64,000 bases of DNA from Marinomonas sp. THO17. Its GTDB lineage: Bacteria > Pseudomonadota > Gammaproteobacteria > Pseudomonadales > Marinomonadaceae. The stretch lies in assembly GCF_040436405.1 (NCBI RefSeq), contig NZ_AP031575.1, forward strand, positions 124,001 to 188,000. The letters run 5' to 3'. The notes beneath the pieces were generated by a model that saw nothing but the letters and a program-made list of their open reading frames with translations, was not told the DNA's origin and did not search any database. The translations under genes and the position numbers were made by a program. This document shows, piece by piece, positions 19,785-29,081 of the stretch (position 1 is its first letter; each line of letters begins with the position of its first letter).

Positions 19785-20813
19785 ATGAACGTGAACCCAT
19801 TAACAAAACTGGCTCGAAAAAGTCTTGGTTTGTCTTTAATAATGAGTAGCTTGTGTCTTTCTCAATTCGTCAGCGCGGAAACCATCACCATTGGTTATCA
19901 AGGCATGATGAACCCATGGAAATCTGTCATTGCAGAGAAAAAATTTGAAAGTGCGACTGGCATGGATGTGGAATGGCGTCGCTTTGACTCTGGGGCCAAG
20001 GTGATAACCGCAATGGCATCTGGGGACATTGATATTGCAACAGCGGGTTCTAGTCCAATAGCCGCTGCGGTGAATCGAGGATTAGACATTGAGTTGGTAT
20101 GGATTCTTGAAAACATTAACGATGCTGAAGCCTTGGTCGTGCGCGATGGTTCAGGTATTTCTGCACCACAAGACCTAAAAGGCAAAAAAATTGGTGTGCC
20201 TTTCGTCTCAACAACGCATTTTCATATGTTGTTTGCGTTGGAGCAATTTGGTTTAACGGATAAAGAAGTCAACCTGATTAACATGCAACCCAATGCGATT
20301 GCTGCGGCATGGGAGCGAGGTGACATTGATGGTGCATTTATTTGGGATCCAGCATTAGGGCGTATCAAACAATCTGGTCAAGTATTGATTAGCTCTGGAG
20401 AGTTAAGCCGTTGGGGGAAAGCCACTTTTGATGGCATGGTGATCAACAAATCATTCGGTGAAGAGCATCCAGAAACAGTGGCTCAATTGATTAAACTAAT
20501 TGCAGACACAGATGCGGAATACCGTAACAACAAAGCTTCATTGACAGCCGACTCAGTAATGGTGAAGAACATCGCCAAAATGACAGGTGGACAAGCTGAC
20601 AATGTGTTAGGTGTGCTGGCATTGTATGAATTCCCAAGTCTAGCCGATCAAACCAGTTGCTTATGGTTAGGTTGTGGTAATCAAGGCGGTGCCGCTAAAG
20701 CCTTAAAATTCACCTCTGAATTTCTTAAACAAGAAGGCAAAGTGCCATCACTTGCAGACGATTACAGTGTTTTTGTAAACCCTTCTTTCGCGGAAGCTGC
20801 CGCCAATCTTTAA
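19785..20813 (+). CDS. tauA: Taurine ABC transporter, periplasmic binding protein
   Basis: SsuA/TauA-type binding protein of 342 residues with a signal peptide ending ...QFVSA before ETITIGYQG. It shows typical binding-protein segments (DIDIATAGSSPIAAA, GKKIGVPFVSTTHFH, GAFIWDPALGRIK); WDPA and STTHF are characteristic of TauA relative to SsuA. I start at ATG 19785 with AGGAGA seven bases upstream; the frame runs 14 codons further up to 19743 but that would spoil the signal peptide. First gene of tauABC, downstream of the candidate TauR repeats. Confidence 0.92.
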   Translation: MNVNPLTKLARKSLGLSLIMSSLCLSQFVSAETITIGYQGMMNPWKSVIAEKKFESATGMDVEWRRFDSGAKVITAMASGDIDIATAGSSPIAAAVNRGLDIELVWILENINDAEALVVRDGSGISAPQDLKGKKIGVPFVSTTHFHMLFALEQFGLTDKEVNLINMQPNAIAAAWERGDIDGAFIWDPALGRIKQSGQVLISSGELSRWGKATFDGMVINKSFGEEHPETVAQLIKLIADTDAEYRNNKASLTADSVMVKNIAKMTGGQADNVLGVLALYEFPSLADQTSCLWLGCGNQGGAAKALKFTSEFLKQEGKVPSLADDYSVFVNPSFAEAAANL

Positions 20814-20890
20814 GTTAAATATGAGCTTCCTTTCGACAAGAATGCAGTCGAAAGGAAGTCTTCACACGATTTTTACACTTGGAGAAGTTA

Positions 20891-21739
20891 ATGAGTCGAC
20901 TAGAAATCCATGATGTGTCTGTTCGCTACCCCGGTATGAATGGGGGAGACATGATCACCGCTTTATCAGGCATTAATTTTCATATTGAGCCAGGCGAATT
21001 TGTTGTTGCGTTAGGTGCGTCAGGTTGTGGCAAAACGACCCTGCTCAATTTAATGGCTGGCTTTATTCAACCCAGTGATGGCTACTTAACATTGGGAGAT
21101 AGTAGGGTCGCAGGTTTACCCCGTGTGGCCGTTGGCGTTGAATTGAATGATCAGATCACAGGCCCTGGTAAAGAACGAGGTGTGGTCTTTCAAAAGCATG
21201 CGTTATTGCCCTGGTTGAATGTACTGGAAAACACGGCGTTTGGTTTGAAATTGCAAGGTGTGGGGTTAAAAGAGCGTCATGCGAGAGCAAGTGAATACCT
21301 TAGGCTGGTTGGTTTAGAAGATTTTCATAATCATCCTGTTTATCAACTATCTGGTGGAATGCAACAACGTGTTGGTATCGCCAGAGCGTTAACCAATGAC
21401 CCAAGAATGTTGCTATTAGATGAGCCACTGGGCGCTCTGGATGCATTAACGAGAGAGGTGTTGCAAGAGTTGTTATTAGAAGTTTGGCAACAAACTCAAA
21501 AAATGATGTTCTTCATCACACACAGTGTAGAAGAGGCGCTGTTTATGGCTTCTCGTTTAATTATTATGTCACCTCGACCTGGCCGTATTACTCATGACTT
21601 CTCATTGGATTTCAATAAAATTTTCCTTGAAACTCGCGATGCGAGAAAAGTGAAATCTATGCCAGAGTTCATTGCGATGCGGGAAAAAGTCCTAGGTATT
21701 ATTCACGGTGACGAGGCAGCCAATGGAGGAGCTCACTAA
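20891..21739 (+). CDS. tauB: Taurine ABC transporter ATPase
   Basis: Cytoplasmic ATPase of 282 residues: Walker [10 protein letters not shown] (residues 42-50), Q-loop [11 protein letters not shown], signature [15 protein letters not shown], Walker [13 protein letters not shown] and the H-loop in [10 protein letters not shown]. Start at ATG 20891 with GGAGAAG directly upstream; an in-frame TTG at 20879 is part of that Shine-Dalgarno region. Between tauA and tauC; its stop overlaps the tauC start by one base. A short stretch between residues 75 and 95 ([16 protein letters not shown]) is slightly longer than in E. coli TauB. Confidence 0.93.
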   Translation: MSRLEIHDVSVRYPGMNGGDMITALSGINFHIEPGEFVVALGASGCGKTTLLNLMAGFIQPSDGYLTLGDSRVAGLPRVAVGVELNDQITGPGKERGVVFQKHALLPWLNVLENTAFGLKLQGVGLKERHARASEYLRLVGLEDFHNHPVYQLSGGMQQRVGIARALTNDPRMLLLDEPLGALDALTREVLQELLLEVWQQTQKMMFFITHSVEEALFMASRLIIMSPRPGRITHDFSLDFNKIFLETRDARKVKSMPEFIAMREKVLGIIHGDEAANGGAH

Positions 21740-22653
21740 TGACTAAATCACTTGATCCGATGGACTCACTTGACCAACTGAGCAACAAGGCAAGCTTAAA
21801 TGACATGGGGAAAATTACCTTATTACACCGCTTTACTCGTCTATTTGCGGCAGGGCCAGTGAAACCAGGGGAATCTTATGGCGCTCCTGGTCAGGGAAAG
21901 AGCCTTGCGATAAGTTTGTTAACTACCTTTGTGCTGATTTTCGTATGGTATCTTGCGACCCAACTGGCGTGGGTTAAACCTTTGTTCCTGCCTTCTCCAG
22001 TTGCAGTTGTAGAAAGGTTTTGGGAAGTTGCGACAGAAGGTTTTGCAAACGCCACACTTATTGAGCATACGGGCTGGAGTATGTTGCGTGTCTTTTCCGC
22101 TTTTGTACTTGCCTTATTAACGGCTGTGCCTATTGGTATTTTCATGGGGGTAAACCGTATTGTTCGGGGATTGTTTGACCCAATTATTGAGTTTTATCGT
22201 CCTTTGCCTCCTCTGGCCTATTTACCTCTGGTGATCATTTGGTTAGGCATTGGTGAGGTTTCAAAAGTTGTTTTGATTTATCTTGCTATTTTTGCCCCTA
22301 TGGCGCTAAGTGCGAGAGCCGGTGTGAAATCGGTAGCCATTGAACAAATTCACGCAGCCTATTCAATGGGAGCCACTCGTTGGCAAGTCATTAGGCATAT
22401 TGTTCTCATTAATGCTTTGCCAGAGATTCTGACGGGAATGCGTATTGGTATAGGCTTTGGTTGGACCACATTGGTGGCGGCTGAAATGGTAGCCGCACAA
22501 GCTGGTTTGGGCTTTATGGTGCTTAATGCGGCCGAGTTTTTAGTTACGGATGTGGTCATTATGGGAATTATAGTGATAGGCATCATTGCCTATTTATTTG
22601 ATATGTTCATGCGATTCTTAGAAAAGAAACTGGTTCCGTGGAAAGGGCGTTAA
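21739..22653 (+). CDS. tauC: Taurine ABC transporter permease
   Basis: Inner-membrane permease of 304 residues with the BPD-type EAA loop (HAAYSMGATRWQVIRHIVLINALPEILTG region, residues ~205-230) and about six transmembrane segments. It starts in TAATG with the tauB stop, so translation is coupled. The N-terminal ~45 residues are hydrophilic and a little longer than in E. coli TauC. Completes the high-affinity taurine importer with tauA and tauB. Confidence 0.92.
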   Translation: MTKSLDPMDSLDQLSNKASLNDMGKITLLHRFTRLFAAGPVKPGESYGAPGQGKSLAISLLTTFVLIFVWYLATQLAWVKPLFLPSPVAVVERFWEVATEGFANATLIEHTGWSMLRVFSAFVLALLTAVPIGIFMGVNRIVRGLFDPIIEFYRPLPPLAYLPLVIIWLGIGEVSKVVLIYLAIFAPMALSARAGVKSVAIEQIHAAYSMGATRWQVIRHIVLINALPEILTGMRIGIGFGWTTLVAAEMVAAQAGLGFMVLNAAEFLVTDVVIMGIIVIGIIAYLFDMFMRFLEKKLVPWKGR

Positions 22654-22671
22654 GTGATTGAGCCTTGATCA

Positions 22672-23934
22672 CTAAAAATAAAACACATTGACCAAACTAC
22701 AGAGTAGCCACATGCAGATCGCATAATGGTAACTGTTTTTGACAATGGTTTTAGTGGCTATGCCGTATCGGCTGGTCATGAGTAAGCCTAATCCGGTTAA
22801 ACCACTGCTGCCAGCTGAAATGGCCCACGCACTGAGAAATAAAAAGCCTAGTTGGCTAGGGTTGGGGGCGAGAGGTAGTATAAGTGGACTAATGATGGCC
22901 ACGCTAACCACAGGATGAATGCCAATCATTCCTGCTATTATCATGGCTGCAAGGATGCCTGCAAACAGCCAAGCATTAAAGTCTAGATTGTCAAAGTTTA
23001 TGGCGTTTGGGAAACTTTGGATAACCGCCGCGATGCCACTTGAAAAAACACCTGCGGCAAGAAACAAAGCAAACTGGCTACCAACTTGGGGCAGTTTATT
23101 TTGTACAAAGTGAATTAAGGTGCTCTGTCTTGGTTTGGAGCGCATGAGTAAGATTGCCGAGCTAGGAGCAAGTATACAAATTAACACGAGTATACTGATA
23201 TTAGGTGAAATAAAGTGCGCAATTATGACAGCACATGCTAAAAAAAGGGGAATAATTAAACTTTCCTTGCGTAGCGGATAACCTTGAAAGGTGTCCTTAC
23301 TGGTACGGTTTGCTTCAATGCTGGAGTAGATGACAGCTATCAATCCCATTAACAACCCTGGTAATACCGTCTCTTGCCAAGCCATTCCTGGTGAATAGGT
23401 AATGGCGACACCCGTTGCCACAAAAAATGGTGACCACCAAGCCGCCGCTGAAAAATTACGGGTCAGTATGTATTGCTGAGTAGGGCTGAGTTGAAACTTG
23501 CCTTTCATCCGATCAGCAAACACCATGATGACGGACAAATTGATTACGGCACCTAAAACCTGAACCCCCAGCGCTGTGTTGAAGATGGCTTTTGAACCTT
23601 TGGGCAAGGATGTGTCACTGTCTTTACTATTGGTTAGATCGAGAAAAGACACAGCAACAAACATTGCCAGCATGGGTAAATTTGCCGCAAAAACTTGCTG
23701 CCAATTCATCCAGACTCCGTGACTGGCGGCAAAGACTAAGCAACTTAAACCAATCAAGAATAACCATGATGATTGTCTCTTGGCGCCGCGACTCAGGCCA
23801 TTCCAGAGGGCGAGATTAGCTAACCAAGCTATCATGGCAGAGGCAACGAATAAGCTGTTAAAGATAAGACTCAGTAAATACAGAACTAGGGTACCCAGTA
23901 CCAAAATTCCGCTGTGCTTTTGAACGAATGACAT
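22672..23934 (-). CDS. Uncharacterised multi-spanning membrane transporter
   Basis: 420 residues, almost entirely hydrophobic, with about 11-12 predicted membrane segments arranged as two halves; the second half has a GMIGIHPVVSVAIISPLI motif and AGSSGLTGLGLL near the end, which resembles the ion-transporter superfamily (DASS/CitMHS-like) where Gly/Pro/His-rich re-entrant segments bind anions. ATG has AAGGA five bases upstream. It is convergent with tauC, its stop 19 bases from tauC's, so it is not in the tau operon, though a sulfonate or carboxylate substrate is conceivable. I do not recognise the substrate. Confidence 0.6.
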   Translation of the reverse strand: MSFVQKHSGILVLGTLVLYLLSLIFNSLFVASAMIAWLANLALWNGLSRGAKRQSSWLFLIGLSCLVFAASHGVWMNWQQVFAANLPMLAMFVAVSFLDLTNSKDSDTSLPKGSKAIFNTALGVQVLGAVINLSVIMVFADRMKGKFQLSPTQQYILTRNFSAAAWWSPFFVATGVAITYSPGMAWQETVLPGLLMGLIAVIYSSIEANRTSKDTFQGYPLRKESLIIPLFLACAVIIAHFISPNISILVLICILAPSSAILLMRSKPRQSTLIHFVQNKLPQVGSQFALFLAAGVFSSGIAAVIQSFPNAINFDNLDFNAWLFAGILAAMIIAGMIGIHPVVSVAIISPLILPLAPNPSQLGFLFLSAWAISAGSSGLTGLGLLMTSRYGIATKTIVKNSYHYAICMWLLCSLVNVFYF

Positions 23935-24125
23935 GATAGTCCTTGTTGCGGGTTTTCCTTGAGGAAAAAGTCGCTAAGTGACTTATTTTCAGGGAAAAAG
24001 GATATGAAAATAATGAGCTAGAGGGTAGAGATTAATAAATCAATCCTCTATTTTAAAGGACTAATCCTTTTTACATGGCGACATTTTGCATTCATGTGTC
24101 ATTCTTTATTTAGTAGGCAAGGAAT

Positions 24126-25232
24126 ATGAAGGGTTTTTTTAAGCAAAAAATTCGCCAATGCCAAGCATTATTAGAACATGGTTTTGGCGAAAGTGAGTTC
24201 GGTTATCAAAGGTATTTATCGGCTTTATTTAGTCTAGTGGGTTCTCTTATCGCCGTAGCCACTGGCATCAATGCTTGGTTGTTAGGATTAACTGTCTTAT
24301 CAATAAGTTTGTGTATCGCTGGTGGATTGTTGTTCTTGTGTAGTTGGATCTTGATTCAGCCTGCTTATGCTAAATTTCATGGTGTAATGAAGTATGTTTC
24401 ACTCATGGCGTTGTTTTTGTTGGGAGCGTATTTGATTGCTTCCGGTGGAGTAAACAACAGCGGCCCCTTATGGGTATTCGTTTTTCCTGCTGTCTTTTTT
24501 GCTTTCTGCGGTTTTAAAATAGGCATGATACTGAATCTGCTTTTTGTTGTTTTGATGGTATTGATGCTGTTTGCTTGGGGGCATCTATTACAAACTTTTT
24601 ATCCGCAAGCTTTTAAAAGCAGACTGATTTTTGCGTATTTGACGACGGCCGCATTGTCTGGTTTTTACGAAATGGCTCGACACAGCTCCTATATGAAAAT
24701 GAAGGGCTTGATGGAAAAATTTGAACATGAGTCAAGGCTGGATGAATTAACTTTATTACCTAATCGGCGGGGTATGGGAAATACCCTGCGAGAAGAATAT
24801 CGTCGTATTTTAAAAAGCCAGTCTGTTTCCAGTATAGCGGTATTTGATATTGATTATTTCAAGGGCGTGAACGATTCTTTTGGTCATGATGTCGGTGATG
24901 AAGTATTAAGACATGTCAGCCAAGTGCTTAGAGATGGAATTGAACCACAAGATACTTTAAGTCGTTGGGGAGGCGAAGAGTTCTTGTTATTGATGCCAGA
25001 AACGAATGAAGAGGAGGCGATTAATCGACTGGAAGACTTGCGCAAACGAATGCAGTCCATGCCTTATGTAACAAGTGACTTTTGTATTCAAATTACCTTC
25101 AGTGTTGGTGTGTGTGATATGGCTCAGGATAGATCTTTGACTGAGATAATCTATTTTGCTGACATGTGTTTATACCGTGCCAAACATCAAGGACGTAACT
25201 GCGTGGTGGGCTACAGCAGTGTGACCTTATAA
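24126..25232 (+). CDS. Membrane diguanylate cyclase (GGDEF)
   Basis: N-terminal ~180 residues form about six membrane segments including GGVNNSGPLWVFVFP, a sensor-like module. The C-terminal GGDEF domain carries LTLLPNRRG, FDIDYFKGVNDSFGHDVGD and RWGGEEF, so the active site is intact and c-di-GMP synthesis from two GTP is expected. The position of the inhibitory I-site five residues before GGEEF reads EPQD instead of RxxD, so allosteric product inhibition is probably absent. ATG 24126 has AAGGA upstream. Stands alone between the unknown transporter and xylF. Confidence 0.9.
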   Translation: MKGFFKQKIRQCQALLEHGFGESEFGYQRYLSALFSLVGSLIAVATGINAWLLGLTVLSISLCIAGGLLFLCSWILIQPAYAKFHGVMKYVSLMALFLLGAYLIASGGVNNSGPLWVFVFPAVFFAFCGFKIGMILNLLFVVLMVLMLFAWGHLLQTFYPQAFKSRLIFAYLTTAALSGFYEMARHSSYMKMKGLMEKFEHESRLDELTLLPNRRGMGNTLREEYRRILKSQSVSSIAVFDIDYFKGVNDSFGHDVGDEVLRHVSQVLRDGIEPQDTLSRWGGEEFLLLMPETNEEEAINRLEDLRKRMQSMPYVTSDFCIQITFSVGVCDMAQDRSLTEIIYFADMCLYRAKHQGRNCVVGYSSVTL

Positions 25233-25344
25233 AAAACGCTAGAGCTAAATAAAAAAAGATAATTTTTCTCTTAGCGACTTCTCTTTACATTTCGTTTTAC
25301 TCCTTTGGAGTTCCTGTATAAATAAAATAACAAGGAATACGAAG

Positions 25345-26346
25345 ATGAAACGAGTTCTATCAATCAGTTTATTAGCGGCGACTTGTCTTGCCGTTTCCTT
25401 TCCTTCGCTAGCAGCAGGTGAAAAAATTGGGCTCCTAATGTCTGATTTACGTCTCGAACGCTGGCAAAAAGACCGAGATTTGTTCACTGCTGAAGCAGAA
25501 AAATTAGGGGCGAGAGTTTACACTCAATCTGCTAACGGTGATGTGAGTACACAAATTTCCCAAATAGAAAACATGATTTCTCGCGGTGTTGATGTATTAG
25601 TGATTGTGCCAGAAAACGGCGAAGTATTAAGTAATGTTCTGGCCGAAGCCAAAGCTGAAGGCATTAAAGTATTGGCTTATGATCGCTTAATAAAGTTTGC
25701 AGACATTGATTTGTATGTGTCTTTTGACAATATCCGTGTAGGTGAGATGCAAGCTGAAGCCTTGTTAAAAAGAAAGCCCATGGGGCGTTATTTTTTAATG
25801 GGTGGTTCGCCAACGGACAATAACGCGAAGATGTTTCGTGAAGGACAAATGAATGTACTGCAACCTGCTATAGATGCTGAAAAGATTCAAGTTATTGGCG
25901 ATCAGTGGGCTATGGGCTGGTCAGCTGAAGCCGCGCTTAACATTATGGAAAATGCCTTAACGGCCAATGCGAATAAGGTGGATGCGGTGGTAGCCTCTAA
26001 TGATTCTACTGCAGGAGGGGCTATTCAAGCCTTGGCGGCACAAGGACTCAGCGGCAAAGTCATTATTTCAGGTCAAGATGCCGATCTCGCGGCCGTGCGT
26101 AGAATCGTTCAAGGATCACAAACCATGACAGTATACAAACCCATTTCAAAATTGGCTGAAACCAGTGCTGAAATGGCGGTGAAATTGGCTCGTGGTGAAG
26201 CGATTCAGGCCGATGGCTATGTGAATAATGGCCAGAAAGATGTTGATGCTGTATTACTGACCCCCATTGCTGTGACTAAGGAAAATCTAGATGAGACAGT
26301 CATAGCGGATGGTTTTCATAGCAAAGCAGCGGTTTATAACCCGTAA
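25345..26346 (+). CDS. xylF: D-xylose ABC transporter, binding protein
   Basis: Periplasmic xylose-binding protein of 333 residues, nearly the length of E. coli XylF. Signal peptide ends FPSLAA before GEKIGLLMSDLRLERW; VIVPENGEVLSN, YDRLIKFADIDLYVSFDN and SNDSTAGGAIQAL are typical of XylF. AAGGAATACGAAG precedes the ATG. First gene of xylFGHB; a stable hairpin after its stop separates it from xylG and may keep binding-protein mRNA more abundant. Confidence 0.95.
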   Translation: MKRVLSISLLAATCLAVSFPSLAAGEKIGLLMSDLRLERWQKDRDLFTAEAEKLGARVYTQSANGDVSTQISQIENMISRGVDVLVIVPENGEVLSNVLAEAKAEGIKVLAYDRLIKFADIDLYVSFDNIRVGEMQAEALLKRKPMGRYFLMGGSPTDNNAKMFREGQMNVLQPAIDAEKIQVIGDQWAMGWSAEAALNIMENALTANANKVDAVVASNDSTAGGAIQALAAQGLSGKVIISGQDADLAAVRRIVQGSQTMTVYKPISKLAETSAEMAVKLARGEAIQADGYVNNGQKDVDAVLLTPIAVTKENLDETVIADGFHSKAAVYNP

Positions 26347-26357
26347 TTCATCCAGAT

Positions 26358-26380
26358 AATGGCGCTGCAAAGCGCCATTT
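26358..26380 (+). terminator. xylF-xylG intercistronic hairpin
   Basis: AATGGCGCT (26358-26366), GCAA tetraloop, AGCGCCATT (26371-26379): a perfect 9-bp stem capped by a GNRA loop, followed by TGCTTTTC. No long T-run, so it is more likely a 3' stabilising or partial-termination structure that raises XylF over XylGH than a full terminator. Confidence 0.7.
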
Positions 26381-26401
26381 GCTTTTCATAAGGTGTTTAA
26401 A

Positions 26402-27931
26402 ATGAAGCAAAAACTCTTGGATATGCAGGGGATTGTAAAAAGCTTTTCTGGTGTGCGCGCGTTAAATGGCGTGAATATTTCTCTTGAGGCGGGAGAAATT
26501 CTTTCCTTATGTGGTGAAAATGGTTCCGGCAAATCGACCTTGATGAAGGTGTTAAGTGGTGTGTGGCCATATGGCTCTTACGAGGGTGAAATTTGGTTCG
26601 ATGGTCAACAAGTTAAGGCCAATAAAATTCGTGATACTGAATCGTTAGGTATCGTGATCATTCATCAGGAGCTGGCATTAGTTAAAGAGCTAAGCGTAAT
26701 GGAAAACTTGTTTCTGGGAAATGAAATGGGTAAGAGCTGGCGGCTGGATGAAGAAAGTATGTATAGCCAGGCTCGAGAGTTACTCAAGCGCGTTAAGTTA
26801 TCGGTTCCACCAGATACTCTAGTGAGTGAATTGGGGGTAGGTCAGCAGCAGTTAGTGGAAATTGCCAAAGCCTTAAACAAAGAAGTGAAGCTGTTGATAC
26901 TAGATGAACCGACTTCTTCGTTGACCTCACAAGAAACCGATATTTTATTAGACATAGTGCATGGCTTAAAACAACAAGGGATTGCCTGCATTTATATTTC
27001 TCACAAATTGGATGAAGTGTTAAGTCTCTCTGACTGGGTCACTGTGATTCGTGATGGTGAACATATCGCTACACAACCGGCCGCTGAGCTCACGCAAGGT
27101 GACATTATTAGCATGATGGTCGGACGTGAATTAGAAGCTTTATTTCCCCGTCAAGAACATCCTATTGGTGAGGTCATTCTGGAAGTGAAAAACGCCAATG
27201 CACGCTTATACGGGGCCAGTCGTGCGCAAGTAGAGGATGTCAGTTTTGAATTACGCGAAGGGGAAATTCTTGGTATAGCAGGCTTAATTGGCTCTGGGCG
27301 AACCGAGCTGATGCAATGCTTGTTTGGTTGCTATACCGGAGACTATTCTGTGGCCATGCGACTTCATAATCAACCTGTGCAAATAAACAGCCAGAGCGAC
27401 GCTTTGGCCGCTGGGATTGCCATGGTTCCAGAAGATCGAAAAACGCATGGTATTGTTCCTATTATGTCCGTTGGACGCAATATTACTTTGCCCGTCTTGG
27501 ATAGATTCACCAATGTGATTTCAGCAATAGACGAAGAGCAAGAGGGCCATGACATTGAACATTTTATTGATAAGTTGAAAGTCAAAACAGCCTCATCAGA
27601 CCTTGCTATCAAACATTTGAGTGGTGGTAATCAGCAAAAAGCCATCATCGCCAAATATCTTTTAACAGAGCCGAAGATACTGATTTTGGATGAGCCGACT
27701 CGGGGGATCGATGTGGGGGCGAAATACGAAATTTATAAACTCATGTTTGAGCTGGTGAAAAGCGGGGTATCTATCATCATGGTATCTTCGGAGTTGCCTG
27801 AGGTAATTGGCATAAGTGATCGTGTCTTAGTGATGCATGAAGGTAAGTTAAAAGGCCAGTTTGATCACTTAGGATTGACCCAAGAAATGATAATGAATTG
27901 CGCAATAAAAGAAGGGATGTCGCATGCTTAA
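26402..27931 (+). CDS. xylG: D-xylose ABC transporter ATPase
   Basis: Sugar ABC ATPase of 509 residues with two nucleotide-binding domains, as in all XylG/RbsA/MglA proteins. First half: Walker [10 protein letters not shown] (residues 38-46), [15 protein letters not shown] signature, [11 protein letters not shown]. Second half: degenerate Walker [26 protein letters not shown] signature, [13 protein letters not shown] start at ATG 26402 with AAGGTG upstream; a GTG at 26393 is part of that ribosome site. Overlaps xylH by 8 bases. Confidence 0.95.
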   Translation: MKQKLLDMQGIVKSFSGVRALNGVNISLEAGEILSLCGENGSGKSTLMKVLSGVWPYGSYEGEIWFDGQQVKANKIRDTESLGIVIIHQELALVKELSVMENLFLGNEMGKSWRLDEESMYSQARELLKRVKLSVPPDTLVSELGVGQQQLVEIAKALNKEVKLLILDEPTSSLTSQETDILLDIVHGLKQQGIACIYISHKLDEVLSLSDWVTVIRDGEHIATQPAAELTQGDIISMMVGRELEALFPRQEHPIGEVILEVKNANARLYGASRAQVEDVSFELREGEILGIAGLIGSGRTELMQCLFGCYTGDYSVAMRLHNQPVQINSQSDALAAGIAMVPEDRKTHGIVPIMSVGRNITLPVLDRFTNVISAIDEEQEGHDIEHFIDKLKVKTASSDLAIKHLSGGNQQKAIIAKYLLTEPKILILDEPTRGIDVGAKYEIYKLMFELVKSGVSIIMVSSELPEVIGISDRVLVMHEGKLKGQFDHLGLTQEMIMNCAIKEGMSHA

Positions 27932-29054
27932 AATAATAAAAACCAGTCAATTACAACTGTTAGCCATGATCGCGGCTTTGCTATTGATCTTGGTGTTTTT
28001 TTCTATTGCGACCGAAGGGGCTTTTATTTCTTCACGTAATATATCAAACCTGATTCGTCAAACCGCTATTGTGGGGGTATTGGCCATTGGTATGGTGTTT
28101 GTGATTATCAGTGCTGAAATTGATTTGTCTGTCGGTTCCATGATGGGACTGTTAGGCGGTATCGCTGCCATTCTCGATGTGTGGTTTGATTTGCCGATTT
28201 TGCTGACTATTTTAGTGACCTTGGCAAGTGGTTTATTGTTAGGGTTATTTAATGGCTGGTGGGTAGCTTATCAAAAGGTGCCATCTTTCATTGTGACTTT
28301 GGCTGGAATGTTGGCGTTTCGCGGTATCTTAGTGGGGTTAACAGATGGTGTAACAATCGCTCCAACATCATCCGCCTTGTCAGTTATTGGTCAAAGTTAT
28401 GTCCCTTCCGCTTGGGGCATCAGTGTGGTGGCGTTAATATGTCTTGGTTTACTCGCCAAAGTTTACAGTAAACGACGCGCCAAAATACGTCATCAAGTCG
28501 CGGTTCCAAGTGCGCAATTTGAATACGGTAAAGCCACTTTGGCGGTACTTGTTTTGTTAAGCCTGCTTTGGAGCTTGGAAAATTATCGTGGTATTCCCAC
28601 ACCAATACTCATCATGGGTGTTTTGATTTTAGTAGCGAGTTATGTGGCCAAGCGAACAGCCTTTGGACGTAGGGTTTATGCCATAGGTGGAAATATTGAA
28701 GCCAGTCGAATGTCAGGTGTAAATGTTGAGAAAACCAAAATGTGGGTGTTTGGTTTTAACGGCATTATGGTGGCTGTTGCTGCCTTGATTTTAACATCAC
28801 GATTGGGGGCCGGCTCACCGGCGGCCGGTAATATGGCGGAACTTGATGCCATTGCAGCTTGTGTGATTGGTGGCACCAGTTTGGCGGGAGGAATAGGGAC
28901 TGTATTTGGTGCCATTATGGGAGCCTTGATCATGGCGAGCCTAGACAATGGTATGAGTATGTTGGATGTACCCACTTTTTGGCAGTTAATTGTAAAAGGT
29001 GCCATTCTATTACTGGCTGTTTGGTTGGATGTAAAAACCAAAAAAACACAATAA
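27924..29054 (+). CDS. xylH: D-xylose ABC transporter permease
   Basis: Inner-membrane permease of 376 residues, BPD_transp_2 family: [17 protein letters not shown] near residue 55 and [18 protein letters not shown] near residue 310 are its signatures. About ten to eleven membrane segments, with the extra central pair (residues ~165-235) usual for XylH over RbsC. Its start lies within the 3' end of xylG, so translation is coupled. A 27-base gap precedes xylB. Confidence 0.94.
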   Translation: MLKIIKTSQLQLLAMIAALLLILVFFSIATEGAFISSRNISNLIRQTAIVGVLAIGMVFVIISAEIDLSVGSMMGLLGGIAAILDVWFDLPILLTILVTLASGLLLGLFNGWWVAYQKVPSFIVTLAGMLAFRGILVGLTDGVTIAPTSSALSVIGQSYVPSAWGISVVALICLGLLAKVYSKRRAKIRHQVAVPSAQFEYGKATLAVLVLLSLLWSLENYRGIPTPILIMGVLILVASYVAKRTAFGRRVYAIGGNIEASRMSGVNVEKTKMWVFGFNGIMVAVAALILTSRLGAGSPAAGNMAELDAIAACVIGGTSLAGGIGTVFGAIMGALIMASLDNGMSMLDVPTFWQLIVKGAILLLAVWLDVKTKKTQ

Positions 29055-29081
29055 AAACAATATTTCAGAATTAGGCTATTT

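Noticed and set aside
22653..22673. Terminator between tauC and the convergent transporter
   Set aside because: A 6-7 bp stem AGTGAT/ATCACT exists but has no T-run on either strand and overlaps a stop codon.
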